From Anaerosolibacter carboniphilus (GTDB lineage: Bacteria; Bacillota; Clostridia; Peptostreptococcales; Thermotaleaceae): 64,000 bases of DNA. Within the stretch, counting starts at the first letter, position 1; the number at the start of each line of letters is the position of its first letter. The notes beneath the pieces were generated by a model. The model did not search any database. It had not been told where the DNA came from and worked only from the letters and a program-made list of their open reading frames with translations. The translations under genes and the position numbers were made by a program. Positions 18,347-28,130 of the stretch are shown in pieces. The stretch is taken from the NCBI RefSeq assembly GCF_014205875.1, contig NZ_JACHEN010000019.1:36536-100535 (forward strand), read 5' to 3'.

Positions 18347-19710
18347 TATAGCGACCTCCTCAAACTTTCTACACAATCTTTAAAATGTTCTCCCCGATGT
18401 TCATAGCTCTTATACATATCCCAGCTTGCACAGGCTGGAGACAAAAGTACTGTATCTCCGTTGACTGCCAGTTTGTATGCCTGTTCAACCGCTTCTTCCA
18501 TATTTTTTACCATGATACTATTATTAAAGCTGAGCTTTTCTCCTGTCATTCGTATTTTGCTTGCCGTCTCACCTAGTAAAATCATATATTTTACCTTGCC
18601 TTCAAAGGCCTGGATCAATTCTTCAAACTCACTACCCTTATCCATTCCTCCCGCAATCAAAATAATAGGCGTTTCCATTCCTTTTATTGCTGCGATAGAG
18701 GCATCTGGATTTGTACCTTTTGAATCGTTGATAAATCGAATTCCCTGAATCTCAGCAATAATTTCCGTTCGATGCTCAACACCTTTGAACTCCTTAAGCG
18801 TTCTGGCAATGATTTGAATATCAATACCACCCCAGTATGCAATGGCAGTAGCAGCTAGGGCATTTTCCAGATTATGGTTTCCTGGAATATTCAATTCCTT
18901 CGCACTACATACAACGGCATAGTTTTTTCCTTCTTCTTTCACAACAATATTACCATTTACCAAAAATGCACCTTCATCAAGATCATGCTTGCGGCTGAAG
19001 AAAATCACCTGTGACTTTGTCCGACCAGCCAAAGCGCATGTTTCTTCATTATCTGCATTTAACACAACGAAATCGGTTGTCTCCTGATTTTTAAAGATAT
19101 TTGCCTTAGCTGCAATATAATTCTCCATTGTCTTATGTCTATTTAAATGATCAGGAGTGATGTTCAGTATTGCTGCGATATGGGGCTTAAAGTCTATGAT
19201 GCTTTCCAACTGAAAACTGCTCACTTCTGTCACCATTACTGCTTCTTTAGTTGCTTCTAGAGACTTTGATATAGCTGCAACCCCAATGTTGCCAACTACA
19301 TAGGTTTCTTTTTGTGCATTTTTGAATATCTCGCCAGTTAATGCCGTCGTTGTGGTTTTTCCGTTCGTACCTGTAATGGCAATGAATTTTCCTATACATA
19401 GTCGATAGGCCAGTTCTAACTCACCAATTACAAGAATGCCATTCTCCCTTGCTTTGCTGATGAATGGCAAATCTGTTGGCACACCAGGACTTAGCACAAG
19501 AATATCAAACTGGCTTACATCTTCTGGATGCCCTCCGAGAATATAACTTACGTCGTTTCCACTTAAAGCATTTATGATTTCATGCAACTGTTCTTCATTT
19601 TTAACATCATTTACAGTAACCTTTGCACCCTGTTGAATGAGTGTGTTTACCGTTGGTATTCCTGAAGTAGCCAATCCTACAACTAGAACGCTTTTTCCTC
19701 TTATTATCAT
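18346..19710 (-). CDS. murD: UDP-N-acetylmuramoyl-L-alanine:D-glutamate ligase MurD
   Basis: A 454-residue cytoplasmic Mur ligase adding D-Glu to the peptidoglycan precursor. It has an N-terminal Rossmann-like UDP-binding domain (VLVVGLATSGIPTVNTL), the ATP loop ITGTNGKTTTTALTGEI, the family HxN region ITPDHLNRHKTMENY, and the C-terminal domain with NDSKGTNPDAS. The start is the ATG at 19710, 6 bp after AGGTG. It is followed with a 1-base overlap by the SEDS gene. Confidence 0.96.
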   Translation of the reverse strand: MIIRGKSVLVVGLATSGIPTVNTLIQQGAKVTVNDVKNEEQLHEIINALSGNDVSYILGGHPEDVSQFDILVLSPGVPTDLPFISKARENGILVIGELELAYRLCIGKFIAITGTNGKTTTTALTGEIFKNAQKETYVVGNIGVAAISKSLEATKEAVMVTEVSSFQLESIIDFKPHIAAILNITPDHLNRHKTMENYIAAKANIFKNQETTDFVVLNADNEETCALAGRTKSQVIFFSRKHDLDEGAFLVNGNIVVKEEGKNYAVVCSAKELNIPGNHNLENALAATAIAYWGGIDIQIIARTLKEFKGVEHRTEIIAEIQGIRFINDSKGTNPDASIAAIKGMETPIILIAGGMDKGSEFEELIQAFEGKVKYMILLGETASKIRMTGEKLSFNNSIMVKNMEEAVEQAYKLAVNGDTVLLSPACASWDMYKSYEHRGEHFKDCVESLRRSL

Positions 19711-19745
19711 CAGATGCACCTGCTTTCATCTATATAATGTTTTTC

Positions 19746-20717
19746 CTAATTTAATCCAAAAAGTCCTACAATGCATAGTAAAAGTGTAACAGACCAAAAA
19801 ACAACAACTACCTTCGTTTCCTTCCAACCAGATAACTCAAAGTGATGATGTAATGGACTCATCTTAAAAATCCGCTTTCCAGTTAATTTAAATGAAGCTA
19901 CCTGCATCATTACGGAAAGCGCTTCAGCAAAATAAATGCCTCCGACAATTGGAATAAATAAAGTCAGATTCATCAAAATCGCTATGGTTGCAATCGCGCC
20001 TCCCAACGCCATTGATCCTGTATCTCCCATAAAAACCTTGGCTGGATGAGCATTAAACCTGAGAAAACCTAGGCAAGCACCTGTCAACGCACCACAAAAT
20101 ACAGCTATGCTTGGATATCCCCAGTTCATGGCAACAAGGCTAAAAAAAGAAGAAATAATGAGGGTAACACCTGCCGCCAGGCCATCTAATCCATCGGTTA
20201 GATTCACACCATTTGCTGTAGCTACTACAACAAATGCAATAAAAGGAACATAGAGCAGCCCTAAATCCAAATATTTTCCCGCTCCCTCCACAAAAGGTAT
20301 TAAAATCTTTGTACCCGAAATGGATGCGTTGGCTTGGTATAATGCGATGAGCACTGCCACCACAATTTGCCCCAATAATTTTTGATACGCTCTCAAACCT
20401 AAATTTCGCTTTAATACAACTTTAATAAAATCATCGACAAATCCTATAAGTCCAAAACCAATTGTTGCAAATAAAATCATATATAAGTCTTTGTTTAACA
20501 TTCCTGAAGTCAGGGCTGTGATCGAAATCGCTGCAATCATGATCAGGCCACCCATAGTCGGCGTTCCAGATTTGGACATATGAGATTTTGGCCCCTCGTC
20601 TCGTATGCTTTGCCCAACCTTTAATCTATGTAACAATGGAATTGCGATTGGTCCTAGAATCAATGTTATAAAAAATGCAATAACGATTGTTACCACAAGC
20701 TGTGAATACTGTATCAT
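19746..20717 (-). CDS. mraY: Phospho-N-acetylmuramoyl-pentapeptide transferase MraY
   Basis: A 323-residue membrane enzyme that makes lipid I on undecaprenyl phosphate. About ten transmembrane segments are visible, with the cytoplasmic motifs GTPTMGG, GFVDDFIK, NGVNLTDGLDGLA and the histidine cluster MSPLHHHFELSGWKE. It lies 4 bp downstream of murF. Confidence 0.96.
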   Translation of the reverse strand: MIQYSQLVVTIVIAFFITLILGPIAIPLLHRLKVGQSIRDEGPKSHMSKSGTPTMGGLIMIAAISITALTSGMLNKDLYMILFATIGFGLIGFVDDFIKVVLKRNLGLRAYQKLLGQIVVAVLIALYQANASISGTKILIPFVEGAGKYLDLGLLYVPFIAFVVVATANGVNLTDGLDGLAAGVTLIISSFFSLVAMNWGYPSIAVFCGALTGACLGFLRFNAHPAKVFMGDTGSMALGGAIATIAILMNLTLFIPIVGGIYFAEALSVMMQVASFKLTGKRIFKMSPLHHHFELSGWKETKVVVVFWSVTLLLCIVGLFGLN

Positions 20718-20721
20718 TTAC

Positions 20722-22119
20722 TTAACTCCTCTCTTGTATATACTCAACGATCTCTTCCATTTTCATTCCGCGAGATCCTTTGATAAGGACAGCATCTCCA
20801 TGCTTTAATATCCCTTTTAGTATTTCTATGGCTTCATGATTATCTTGACATAGGAAAATCTGTTCCTCATTGAATCCATGTTCTTTTGCACCCTTGGCAA
20901 TATGCTGTGCACTACTTCCTACAGTCACTAGCATATCGATCTTTTGTCTATTCATGATTTCAGCACCCACTTGATAATGCCCTCTTTCAGTATATTCACC
21001 CATTTCCAGCATATCGCCCAGGCAGGCAATTTTTCTATTGGCAATCATTTTATCTAATACTGAGATGGCAGATACCATAGAATCAGGGCTTGCGTTGTAA
21101 GCATCATTGATTATCTTAATACCTTCTTTTGTCATCATGATGTTCAAACGCATCTTGCTTCCGCCAAATTCCTCCAGGGCCTCTTGTATGAAGCTCATCT
21201 CCACATCCATTTCAACACCAATAGCAATTGCCATCAAAGCATTATAGATATTGTGTTTCCCAGGCACCTTGAGCTTAAAAGAGTAATTCCGGGATCCAAT
21301 CCATAGATCAAACTGACTTCCATATTCGCCTAGATCTTGAATATTTTCAGCAATATAATTATACCTTCCATACACTCCAATGTAAATTATATTAAACTCA
21401 AATTCTTTTTGCTGTAGCTTAGCCAAATATGCATCATCACCATTGACAATCAATCGGCTACCTTTCTGAAAATAGTTGGTAATCTCCATTTTTGCCTTCA
21501 TAATATTTTCTTGAGACCCTAAGTGCTCAATATGAGATAAACCAATATTACTAATTACAGCAATCTTAGGGCGTACTAGTTCTGCTAGTAAATCAATTTC
21601 ACCAAAACCACTCATCCCCATTTCAAAAACAGCAACCTCATGGTCTTTCTCCATCTGAAACATTGTCAATGGAAGACCAATGTGGTTATTAAAATTCCCT
21701 TGATTTCTTAGCACATTATACTTTTTTGATAATACAGCATAAATCATATCCTTGGTTGAAGTCTTTCCAGTACTACCCGTTACCCCAATAACAGGAATAT
21801 CAAATTTACTCATATAGTATTTTGCTAAGATATGCATTGCCTTCAGTGTATCATCTACGAGAATAACACATTGTTCTTCATCTATAGTCTCAGCTTCATA
21901 TTTTGATCTATCGCATAGAATACCCCCAGCACCATGCAGAAGCACCTCACCTATGAAGCTATGTCCATCAAAACGCTCGCCCACCAATGGAATAAATAAT
22001 TCTCCGCTTTTTACTTTCCTTGAATCTATTGTGACACCATGAATCAACGCTTCTTGATCACCTTTTATTAACTCACCCTTTGTTGCTTGAACAATTTCTT
22101 TCACTGTTAGAGCGGCCAT
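20722..22119 (-). CDS. murF: UDP-MurNAc-tripeptide:D-Ala-D-Ala ligase MurF
   Basis: A 465-residue Mur ligase completing the pentapeptide. The ATP loop is GVTGSTGKTSTKDMI; other family motifs are NFNNHIGLPLT, EMGMSGFGEID, NIGLSHIEHLGS and the C-terminal NDAYNASPDSM. Its ATG overlaps the murE stop (TAATG), so the two are translationally coupled. Confidence 0.95.
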   Translation of the reverse strand: MAALTVKEIVQATKGELIKGDQEALIHGVTIDSRKVKSGELFIPLVGERFDGHSFIGEVLLHGAGGILCDRSKYEAETIDEEQCVILVDDTLKAMHILAKYYMSKFDIPVIGVTGSTGKTSTKDMIYAVLSKKYNVLRNQGNFNNHIGLPLTMFQMEKDHEVAVFEMGMSGFGEIDLLAELVRPKIAVISNIGLSHIEHLGSQENIMKAKMEITNYFQKGSRLIVNGDDAYLAKLQQKEFEFNIIYIGVYGRYNYIAENIQDLGEYGSQFDLWIGSRNYSFKLKVPGKHNIYNALMAIAIGVEMDVEMSFIQEALEEFGGSKMRLNIMMTKEGIKIINDAYNASPDSMVSAISVLDKMIANRKIACLGDMLEMGEYTERGHYQVGAEIMNRQKIDMLVTVGSSAQHIAKGAKEHGFNEEQIFLCQDNHEAIEILKGILKHGDAVLIKGSRGMKMEEIVEYIQERS

Positions 22120-23579
22120 TATACTTCCTCCCTCAGTATCTCCTGCGCTATTTTTTTATCATCAAAGTCAATTACTGTATTTCCTAAAATCTGATATGTC
22201 TCATGTCCTTTTCCTGCGATAAGAACAATATCATTCTCCTTACTTATACGAACTGCTTCTCTTATGGCTTCTTTTCTATCTAGTATCATTTTATATTTAC
22301 ATTGTGTTCTTTTTATTCCTATTTCTATATCATTTAAAATGGATTGCGGTTCCTCTGTTCTTGGATTGTCGCTAGTAATTACACAGTAATCTGAAAGGTT
22401 TCCAGCAATTTCACCCATCATAGGTCTCTTCGTCTTATCCCGATCTCCACCGCATCCAAATACAGTGATAATCTTACCTGCAGCAAACCCCTGTATTGTT
22501 TTTAAAACATTTTCAAGTGCATCTGGCGTGTGGGCGTAGTCAACGACAATAGTATGATCGCCTGTGTTAGGGACTAATTCAAATCTTCCAGAAACACCAT
22601 GAAAAGATTCTATTCCCTCTTTTATCTGATCAAAGCTAAAGTCTAACGCATAACATACGCCAATAGCAGCTAAAGCATTATATACCGAAAACATCCCCGG
22701 TGTCTTTATTTTAACTTCTCCACTAAATTTCGGTGTAACCAATGTAAATATAGTTCCCTTAGATGATGTTTGTATATTTTCAGCATAAATATCCGCTTGC
22801 TTATTCACACCATATCGAATCAGATTCGTACTTAATCTTTTAATCTCCTCTGCTATTTCATTTCCATAAGGATCATCAATATTAATAATGTTCGCTACGG
22901 TGGTTTGATAAAACAGCATTGTTTTCGCTCTTTTATAATTTTCAGTGCTTCCATGGAAATCCATATGATCAGGTGTCAAGTTTGTAAACACTCCGATTTG
23001 AAAGCCTACATCGGCTACACGACCAAGTTCTAAGGAATGGGATGATACCTCCATTGTGCAAGTATTCACCTCATTTATAAGCATTTCATGAAAAAGTCTA
23101 TGTAACTCTAAAGATTCAGGTGTAGTGTTGCTGGCTTTATACTCCTTATCTAGAATTTTATACGAAAGAGTACCGATCAATCCACTATTCACACGATTTG
23201 TTTCTAATATTTGCTTGATTAAATGAGTCGTTGTGGTTTTCCCATTGGTTCCCGTAACGCCAATGATACGCATATGATCAGATGGATTTCCATAAAAGTT
23301 TGCTCCCATTCTTGACAGGGCTTTTCTTCCATTTTTCACTTTTATAACGGCGATATTAGGAGCTACTTCCACATCTTTCTCAACCACGAGAACCTTTGCC
23401 CCCTTTTCTATTGCCTGGGGAATATACTGATGTCCGTCGGTTTTCAAACCCTCTATACATACAAAAGCATAGCCTTGATCGGCCTTTCTTGAATCATAGG
23501 CAATTCCATTAATCTCTATTGTCTTTTCTCCGACGAAATCGATGATATCCAGATTCTTCATAACATCTATTAGTTTCAT
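22119..23579 (-). CDS. murE: UDP-MurNAc-L-Ala-D-Glu:diaminopimelate ligase MurE
   Basis: A 486-residue Mur ligase adding the third amino acid. The ATP loop is GVTGTNGKTTTTHLI, with TPESLELHRLF, MEVSSHSLELGR and TNLTPDHMDFHGS. The substrate motif is SDNPRTEEP: the DNPR form is that of meso-diaminopimelate-adding enzymes, so the cell wall is predicted to be meso-DAP type. The ATG follows TAAGGAGAG. Confidence 0.95.
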   Translation of the reverse strand: MKLIDVMKNLDIIDFVGEKTIEINGIAYDSRKADQGYAFVCIEGLKTDGHQYIPQAIEKGAKVLVVEKDVEVAPNIAVIKVKNGRKALSRMGANFYGNPSDHMRIIGVTGTNGKTTTTHLIKQILETNRVNSGLIGTLSYKILDKEYKASNTTPESLELHRLFHEMLINEVNTCTMEVSSHSLELGRVADVGFQIGVFTNLTPDHMDFHGSTENYKRAKTMLFYQTTVANIINIDDPYGNEIAEEIKRLSTNLIRYGVNKQADIYAENIQTSSKGTIFTLVTPKFSGEVKIKTPGMFSVYNALAAIGVCYALDFSFDQIKEGIESFHGVSGRFELVPNTGDHTIVVDYAHTPDALENVLKTIQGFAAGKIITVFGCGGDRDKTKRPMMGEIAGNLSDYCVITSDNPRTEEPQSILNDIEIGIKRTQCKYKMILDRKEAIREAVRISKENDIVLIAGKGHETYQILGNTVIDFDDKKIAQEILREEV

Positions 23580-23655
23580 GCGCTCTCTCCTTACTTATTT
23601 TTCTTTATTACGTATTATAGACTATCCGGTAAAATCGTAAACAAACCCATTAAAA

Positions 23656-23696
23656 GGCAACTTAAAACAAAGTGATATTACTCTGTTCAAGTTGCC
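23656..23696 (-). terminator. Hairpin between spoVD/pbpB and murE
   Basis: GGCAACTT / AAGTTGCC with an inner imperfect stem (ACA-AGT / ACT-TGT). On the minus strand it is followed by TTTTAATGGG. It sits in the only sizeable gap of the upstream half of the dcw cluster (207 bp), so murE and downstream genes may be partly uncoupled from the PBP or have their own promoter. Confidence 0.6.
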
Positions 23697-23786
23697 CTTA
23701 TCATGCTTTTGTTTCATTATAGCATATTTTCTAGATAAATTATCTTATAGACATTTTTTCTCATATCACATATTCCCACTATTGAT

Positions 23787-25781
23787 TTATTCACCATCAT
23801 TTTTTAGATATAAAATTATAATGGATTTTTCAGGTACCTTAGCCCCTGGTTTTGGAAACTGATCTACTACTAGAACTTTAGGATCTTCAACAGTAGCTGG
23901 TTCTGTATCCAATTGAAGACCTTGATTTATCAGCACTTTTGATGCATCCTGCAGTGATAGGTTTCTTACTTCAGGCACCACGATCTCTTGCTTTGCATAG
24001 GTTTCGGCTTCCTTTTCATTGTATTTCGGCTCCACATCTAAGTAACGTAGACTGTCTTGTAAAATATCATGAACTGCTGGTGCAGCAGTTAAGCTCCCAA
24101 AATGAACACCTTGAGGCTCATCAACAACGACAAGCACTGCAAGCTTCGGGTCATCTATGGGCGCTAATGCCACAAAGGATGAATACACCTTTCCTTTGGC
24201 ATATCTACCATTTTCAATTTTATCCGCAGTACCCGTTTTCCCACCAATTCGATAACCTGGGATATAAGCGCTCTTTCCTGAGCCTTCTGTTACAACAGTT
24301 TCCATGATAAGTCTTAATTCGTTGGCAGTTTTTTCTGATAGTACCTGACGTATCATTTTCGGCTCGAATCGATGAATCACATTACCTGTATTATCCACCA
24401 ATTCTTTTACGATTCTAGGTTTCATTAGTTTTCCATCATTTCCAATGGCCGATATAGCATTGATTAGCTGCATAGGAGTCACAGAGATACCATGACCGAA
24501 AGAGATTGTGGCTAATTCAACGGGTCCGACATTTCCTTGATTTTGAACAATAGAACCACCTTCTCCAGGCAAATCAATACCTGTCAATTTTGTAAATCCA
24601 AATGCTTCTATGTATTTATAGTATTTTTCAACACCTAATCGCTGACCTACTTCAATAAATACAGGGTTGCATGAATTCTGTACCCCCTGCGTAAAGGTTT
24701 GAGCTCCATGGGGATTATAATAACGCCAACACCTTATTTTTTGCCCTGCCACAGTAATAGATCCAGAACAGTAAAAGGGTGAGTTTGGTTCTATCACGCC
24801 TTCTTCTAAACCGGCCGCTGATGTAATTAACTTGAACGTCGATCCTGGCTCATAAGTATCACTAATGATAGGATTCCTCCACATTTCATTCCAAAGCTTT
24901 TGTTTGCCTTTTGTATCTAAGACTTCGTACTCTCTTTTTGCACCTTCAGCAATTGGAGTACGAGGATCATTGGGATCAAAGTCAGGTTTACTAGCCATTG
25001 CCAAAATGTCGCCTGTTTTGGGATCCATGACAATAGCCATGACCTTTTTGGCCTGTGTTTGGGCAACAGTAGCGTCTACAGCTTTTTCAACAAAGTGTTG
25101 TATTGTCTCATCCATGGTTAAAACAACATTCAAGCCATCTTCAGGCTCATAATACTTTTCTGTACCATAGGGCAATTGCCTTCCTACCGCATCCGTGTTT
25201 TTAATCCATCTGCCAGGAAGCCCACTAAGGTATTTGTCGTATTCCAGTTCAATCCCTACAAGCCCTCTGTTGTCATCAGTGGTATGCCCAAGAATATGTG
25301 CTGCAAAATTTCCAAAAGGATAATACCGCCGATTGTCTTCAGCGACCCAAATTCCCGCAAGTTTTGCTTTTCTTATGGCATCGGCCTTCTCTTTGTCAAT
25401 CCATTTTTCAACCTTGATCAAACCAACATTTTTTTTCAAAACTTTATCCTTTATTTCATTTTCATCCTTCTCTAGAATGCTGGCCAATTCTTTTGTAATC
25501 TCTTCGCCTTTTTCAGAAGCGAGAATTTCGGCAGGTCTAGCCCAGACAGTGTTTGTGCTGGCACTAATTGCTAGTTCCTTCCCATTGCGATCATATATGA
25601 TTCCTCTCTTGGCTGGAATAGGTATATCCCTTGTCTGCTGTACATGCGCCAATCGACGATAGTTTTCTCCTTTAACTATTTGTATCCATCCGATTCTGAA
25701 AATTAACAGAAACAATACGATACTTGTTGTAAATAAAAGTACAATTAATCTTTTCTTATGAACGATATTGGGTGACGACAA
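23787..25781 (-). CDS. spoVD: Class B penicillin-binding protein with PASTA domain (SpoVD/PBP2B type)
   Basis: A 664-residue transpeptidase anchored by one N-terminal helix (residues 11-32). It has a PBP dimerisation domain (RDIPIPAKRGIIYDRNGKELA) and a transpeptidase domain with the active-site motif STFK near residue 315, SCN near 370 and KTG near 515, then a single C-terminal PASTA domain (VPEVRNLSLQDASKVLINQG). It cross-links septal or cortex peptidoglycan with the SEDS partner encoded downstream. The start is TTG behind AGGAGG with 8-bp spacing. SpoVD and PBP2B cannot be told apart with certainty; one gene may do both jobs. Confidence 0.9.
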   Translation of the reverse strand: MSSPNIVHKKRLIVLLFTTSIVLFLLIFRIGWIQIVKGENYRRLAHVQQTRDIPIPAKRGIIYDRNGKELAISASTNTVWARPAEILASEKGEEITKELASILEKDENEIKDKVLKKNVGLIKVEKWIDKEKADAIRKAKLAGIWVAEDNRRYYPFGNFAAHILGHTTDDNRGLVGIELEYDKYLSGLPGRWIKNTDAVGRQLPYGTEKYYEPEDGLNVVLTMDETIQHFVEKAVDATVAQTQAKKVMAIVMDPKTGDILAMASKPDFDPNDPRTPIAEGAKREYEVLDTKGKQKLWNEMWRNPIISDTYEPGSTFKLITSAAGLEEGVIEPNSPFYCSGSITVAGQKIRCWRYYNPHGAQTFTQGVQNSCNPVFIEVGQRLGVEKYYKYIEAFGFTKLTGIDLPGEGGSIVQNQGNVGPVELATISFGHGISVTPMQLINAISAIGNDGKLMKPRIVKELVDNTGNVIHRFEPKMIRQVLSEKTANELRLIMETVVTEGSGKSAYIPGYRIGGKTGTADKIENGRYAKGKVYSSFVALAPIDDPKLAVLVVVDEPQGVHFGSLTAAPAVHDILQDSLRYLDVEPKYNEKEAETYAKQEIVVPEVRNLSLQDASKVLINQGLQLDTEPATVEDPKVLVVDQFPKPGAKVPEKSIIILYLKNDGE

Positions 25782-25814
25782 TTTTGTTGCCTCCTCTACG
25801 TTTGAATCTAGACA

Positions 25815-26312
25815 TCAATCCAATAGGGAGTAAATCTTATGGAAAGTATCTTTTACTCCTGATATTATGCTATAATCTCTCTCATCTGCATTTTTTCCCA
25901 TTTCTTCCTTCGTTTCTTGTGCACCTGTATCGGTGGAATTATCTATGTTTAGAAATACCATTTGATTTTTTGTAGGATACTGCATTCCCAGTTCCGCGAT
26001 TGCTCTTTCCTCAACGATCGTACTCTTTTTAAAAGTCTCTGCCTGTACTCTATAATTCTCAATCTGACCTTCCAACTGCTTAATCTCTGTTTCTAAAGCG
26101 TGTACTCTATATTTTGTCTCTGTAAGTGATACATAACCTAAGAGGATAGCTACACAAAGACTAGCCACCATAACAACGCTGAAGATAATTTGAAGTTTAT
26201 GGGCGGCCCTCATTGCCTGGCGTTTTTGCGATGCTGAGGGTTGTTTCTTTATCTGTTCTTTTTGAGCATCTTCCAATGCGTAGTACTCGTGTTTTCTTTG
26301 TGCTACTACCAA
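25815..26312 (-). CDS. ftsL: FtsL-like septum protein
   Basis: A 165-residue bitopic protein. It has a basic cytoplasmic tail, one transmembrane helix (about residues 40-62), then a coiled coil (YRVHALETEIKQLEGQIENY) ending in the FtsL-like RAIAELGMQYPTKNQ. Position between rsmH and the PBP gene is the canonical ftsL place. The start is TTG behind AAAGGAGTG. The sequence is diverged, as usual for FtsL; the assignment rests on topology and order. Confidence 0.8.
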   Translation of the reverse strand: MVVAQRKHEYYALEDAQKEQIKKQPSASQKRQAMRAAHKLQIIFSVVMVASLCVAILLGYVSLTETKYRVHALETEIKQLEGQIENYRVQAETFKKSTIVEERAIAELGMQYPTKNQMVFLNIDNSTDTGAQETKEEMGKNADERDYSIISGVKDTFHKIYSLLD

Positions 26313-26342
26313 ATTTATTCACTCCTTTTTTTATTTAGAACC

Positions 26343-27278
26343 CTAAACTTTCTCGGCTATCCTTAGCTTCGCACTTCGGGATCTAGGATTGATTTCCAGT
26401 TCATTTTCAGACGGTAAAATAGGCTTTCGTGTAATTACTTTTAAAGATGCATGCCCATTACATTTACATATTGGATATTCAGGTGGACATTTGCATGCTG
26501 TGCTTAAATCTCTAAATGTATTCTTCACAATTCTATCCTCTAATGAATGGAAGGTAATGATGCATATTCTACCTCCCACGTTTAGACGTTCTGTGATGTC
26601 ATGAATGGTTTGCTGTAAAATCCCTAACTCATTATTTACCTCAATCCGAATGGCTTGGAAGGTTCGCTTAGCTGGATGAGGTCCTTCTCGCCTCGCCGCA
26701 GCAGGTATGGCTTTCTTAATCACTTCTACCAATTCTCCAGTGGTTTCAATGGGTTTACTACTTCGTTCCTTTATAATAAAGCCAGCAATTCTCTTCGCCC
26801 ACTTTTCTTCGCCATATTCATAGATAATACGCGTAAGTTCTTCTTCATCATATTCATTGACGATATTTCTTGCACTAAAATTTTGAGAAATATCCATCCT
26901 CATATCTAAAGGTGCATCCTGCATATAAGAAAAACCTCTGCTGCTTTCGTCTAACTGATAGGAGGATACCCCTATATCTAATATAATGCCATCAATCTTA
27001 GGAATCTCTAATTTATCTAGTACTTCTTTTATTTTTGAAAAATTGCTATGGATCAAATACTTTTTATTCTTATACTTTTGGAGCCTCTCCGAAGAAACAT
27101 TCAATGCTTCCTGATCTTGGTCAATACCAATAAACGTACCGCTGACATCCAGTTGTTCACAAATTTCCGATGCATGTCCGGCGCCTCCTAGGGTTCCATC
27201 CACATATACACCATTTTGCTTTATGTTTAATCCTTCTACTGTTTCATGAAGTAAAACAGAAACATGTTCAAAGCTCAC
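26343..27278 (-). CDS. rsmH: 16S rRNA (cytosine-1402-N4)-methyltransferase RsmH
   Basis: A 311-residue SAM-dependent methyltransferase (formerly MraW) modifying the ribosomal decoding centre. Motifs seen are [13 protein letters not shown], the SAM loop [27 protein letters not shown], and [13 protein letters not shown] Cys cluster ([12 protein letters not shown]) near the C terminus is common in the family. The start is GTG behind AGGTGG. It is second in the dcw cluster after mraZ. Confidence 0.96.
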   Translation of the reverse strand: MSFEHVSVLLHETVEGLNIKQNGVYVDGTLGGAGHASEICEQLDVSGTFIGIDQDQEALNVSSERLQKYKNKKYLIHSNFSKIKEVLDKLEIPKIDGIILDIGVSSYQLDESSRGFSYMQDAPLDMRMDISQNFSARNIVNEYDEEELTRIIYEYGEEKWAKRIAGFIIKERSSKPIETTGELVEVIKKAIPAAARREGPHPAKRTFQAIRIEVNNELGILQQTIHDITERLNVGGRICIITFHSLEDRIVKNTFRDLSTACKCPPEYPICKCNGHASLKVITRKPILPSENELEINPRSRSAKLRIAEKV

Positions 27279-27335
27279 AAAACCACCTACTTTCGCATCA
27301 TTATTGCTAGTCTTTCCAGTAGTGAGATCAATTAT

Positions 27336-27767
27336 TTAGATTCCTAATTGCGCCATCTTTTCCGCAATGTCATCATAGCTAAGGTCAGCTGCTTCATTAT
27401 AGCGATCCCATTCTTCCCTACTCCAAATTTCTACCCTGGTCGAAACTCCGATTAGTATTGTATCTTTATCTAGTTTTGCATGTTCTCTAAGATTCGGTGG
27501 TATTGTAATCCTACCTTGCTTGTCCAATTCACATTCGGTTGCTCCAGATAAAAACAATCTTACAAATGCCCTTGCATCCCTGCTGGTAAGAGGCAGTTGT
27601 TTTAGTTTGTTGTCAAAGTTCTTCCACTCGTTTTCAGGGTACACAAACAAACAGTTGTCCAGTCCCTTCGTCACAATAAACTTTTCACCAAGCTCATCGC
27701 GAAATTTTGAAGGAATAATGACCCTGCCCTTTACATCAATGGTATGAAGATATTCACCTATAAACAT
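27336..27767 (-). CDS. mraZ: Division and cell wall cluster regulator MraZ
   Basis: A 143-residue, two-repeat AbrB-like DNA-binding protein. The family motif DxxGR occurs twice: near residue 10 ([14 protein letters not shown]) and near residue 83 ([14 protein letters not shown]). It autoregulates the dcw cluster by binding direct repeats before its own gene; three such repeats lie 32-58 bp upstream. The start follows GGGGTGAGG. Confidence 0.95.
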   Translation of the reverse strand: MFIGEYLHTIDVKGRVIIPSKFRDELGEKFIVTKGLDNCLFVYPENEWKNFDNKLKQLPLTSRDARAFVRLFLSGATECELDKQGRITIPPNLREHAKLDKDTILIGVSTRVEIWSREEWDRYNEAADLSYDDIAEKMAQLGI

Positions 27768-27798
27768 ATCATCCTCACCCCATCTTAGGGATTATCCA

Positions 27799-27825
27799 CC
27801 ACTTCCCACCACTTTCTCCCACTTT
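27799..27825 (-). promoter_or_regulatory. MraZ operator: three 10-bp direct repeats
   Basis: On the minus strand AAAGTGG (27825-27819), AAAGTGG (27815-27809) and GAAGTGG (27805-27799) follow each other at exactly 10-bp period, ending 32 bp before the mraZ start. MraZ proteins are known to bind short phased GTG-containing repeats upstream of mraZ (AAAGTG[G/T]-N3 type in mollicutes). The repeat is seen; MraZ binding is inferred from that precedent. Confidence 0.75.
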
Positions 27826-27918
27826 TAATTAATTTCTGCAACGTTTTTGAAATTCCTTCTTTTGAAACGCACTTTTTCATCTTTTTTTCTAGGCCTTTGG
27901 TACCAAAAAAGGACGCAA

Positions 27919-27952
27919 AAAAACCTTTAGGTCTATAGACCTAAAGGTTTTT
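27919..27952 (-). terminator. Terminator after the Spo0E-like gene
   Basis: A perfect 15-bp stem (AAAAACCTTTAGGTC and its complement) with a TATA loop, with T runs usable on either strand. It starts 11 bp after the Spo0E-like stop and so separates that gene from mraZ. Confidence 0.85.
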
Positions 27953-27963
27953 AATAAAAGTTC

Positions 27964-28101
27964 CTAATAATTCTCTTTATAAAACGCCGCAATCAATTCA
28001 TCTAATTCAACACTTATGCTATAAATAACATCATAATTATCCCCATTAGCAATAACTGTATTGAGTTTTTGTCTCAATTCCTCGATATTATATTTTAACA
28101 T
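27964..28101 (-). CDS. Spo0E-like aspartyl-phosphate phosphatase (45 residues)
   Basis: A very short gene coding 45 residues, beginning MLKYNIEELRQKLN. The C-terminal half carries SVELDELIAAFY, matching the Spo0E family signature S-x-x-LD-x-LI-x-x-(Y/F). Family members are small helical hairpins that dephosphorylate Spo0A~P and so delay sporulation. A strong promoter (TTGACA-N17-TATTAT) lies upstream and a terminator follows, so it is a single-gene unit. The ATG follows GGGGTGTGG. The match is by motif and size only. Confidence 0.75.
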   Translation of the reverse strand: MLKYNIEELRQKLNTVIANGDNYDVIYSISVELDELIAAFYKENY

Positions 28102-28130
28102 ATCCACACCCCATTACATAATAAAGGTTT

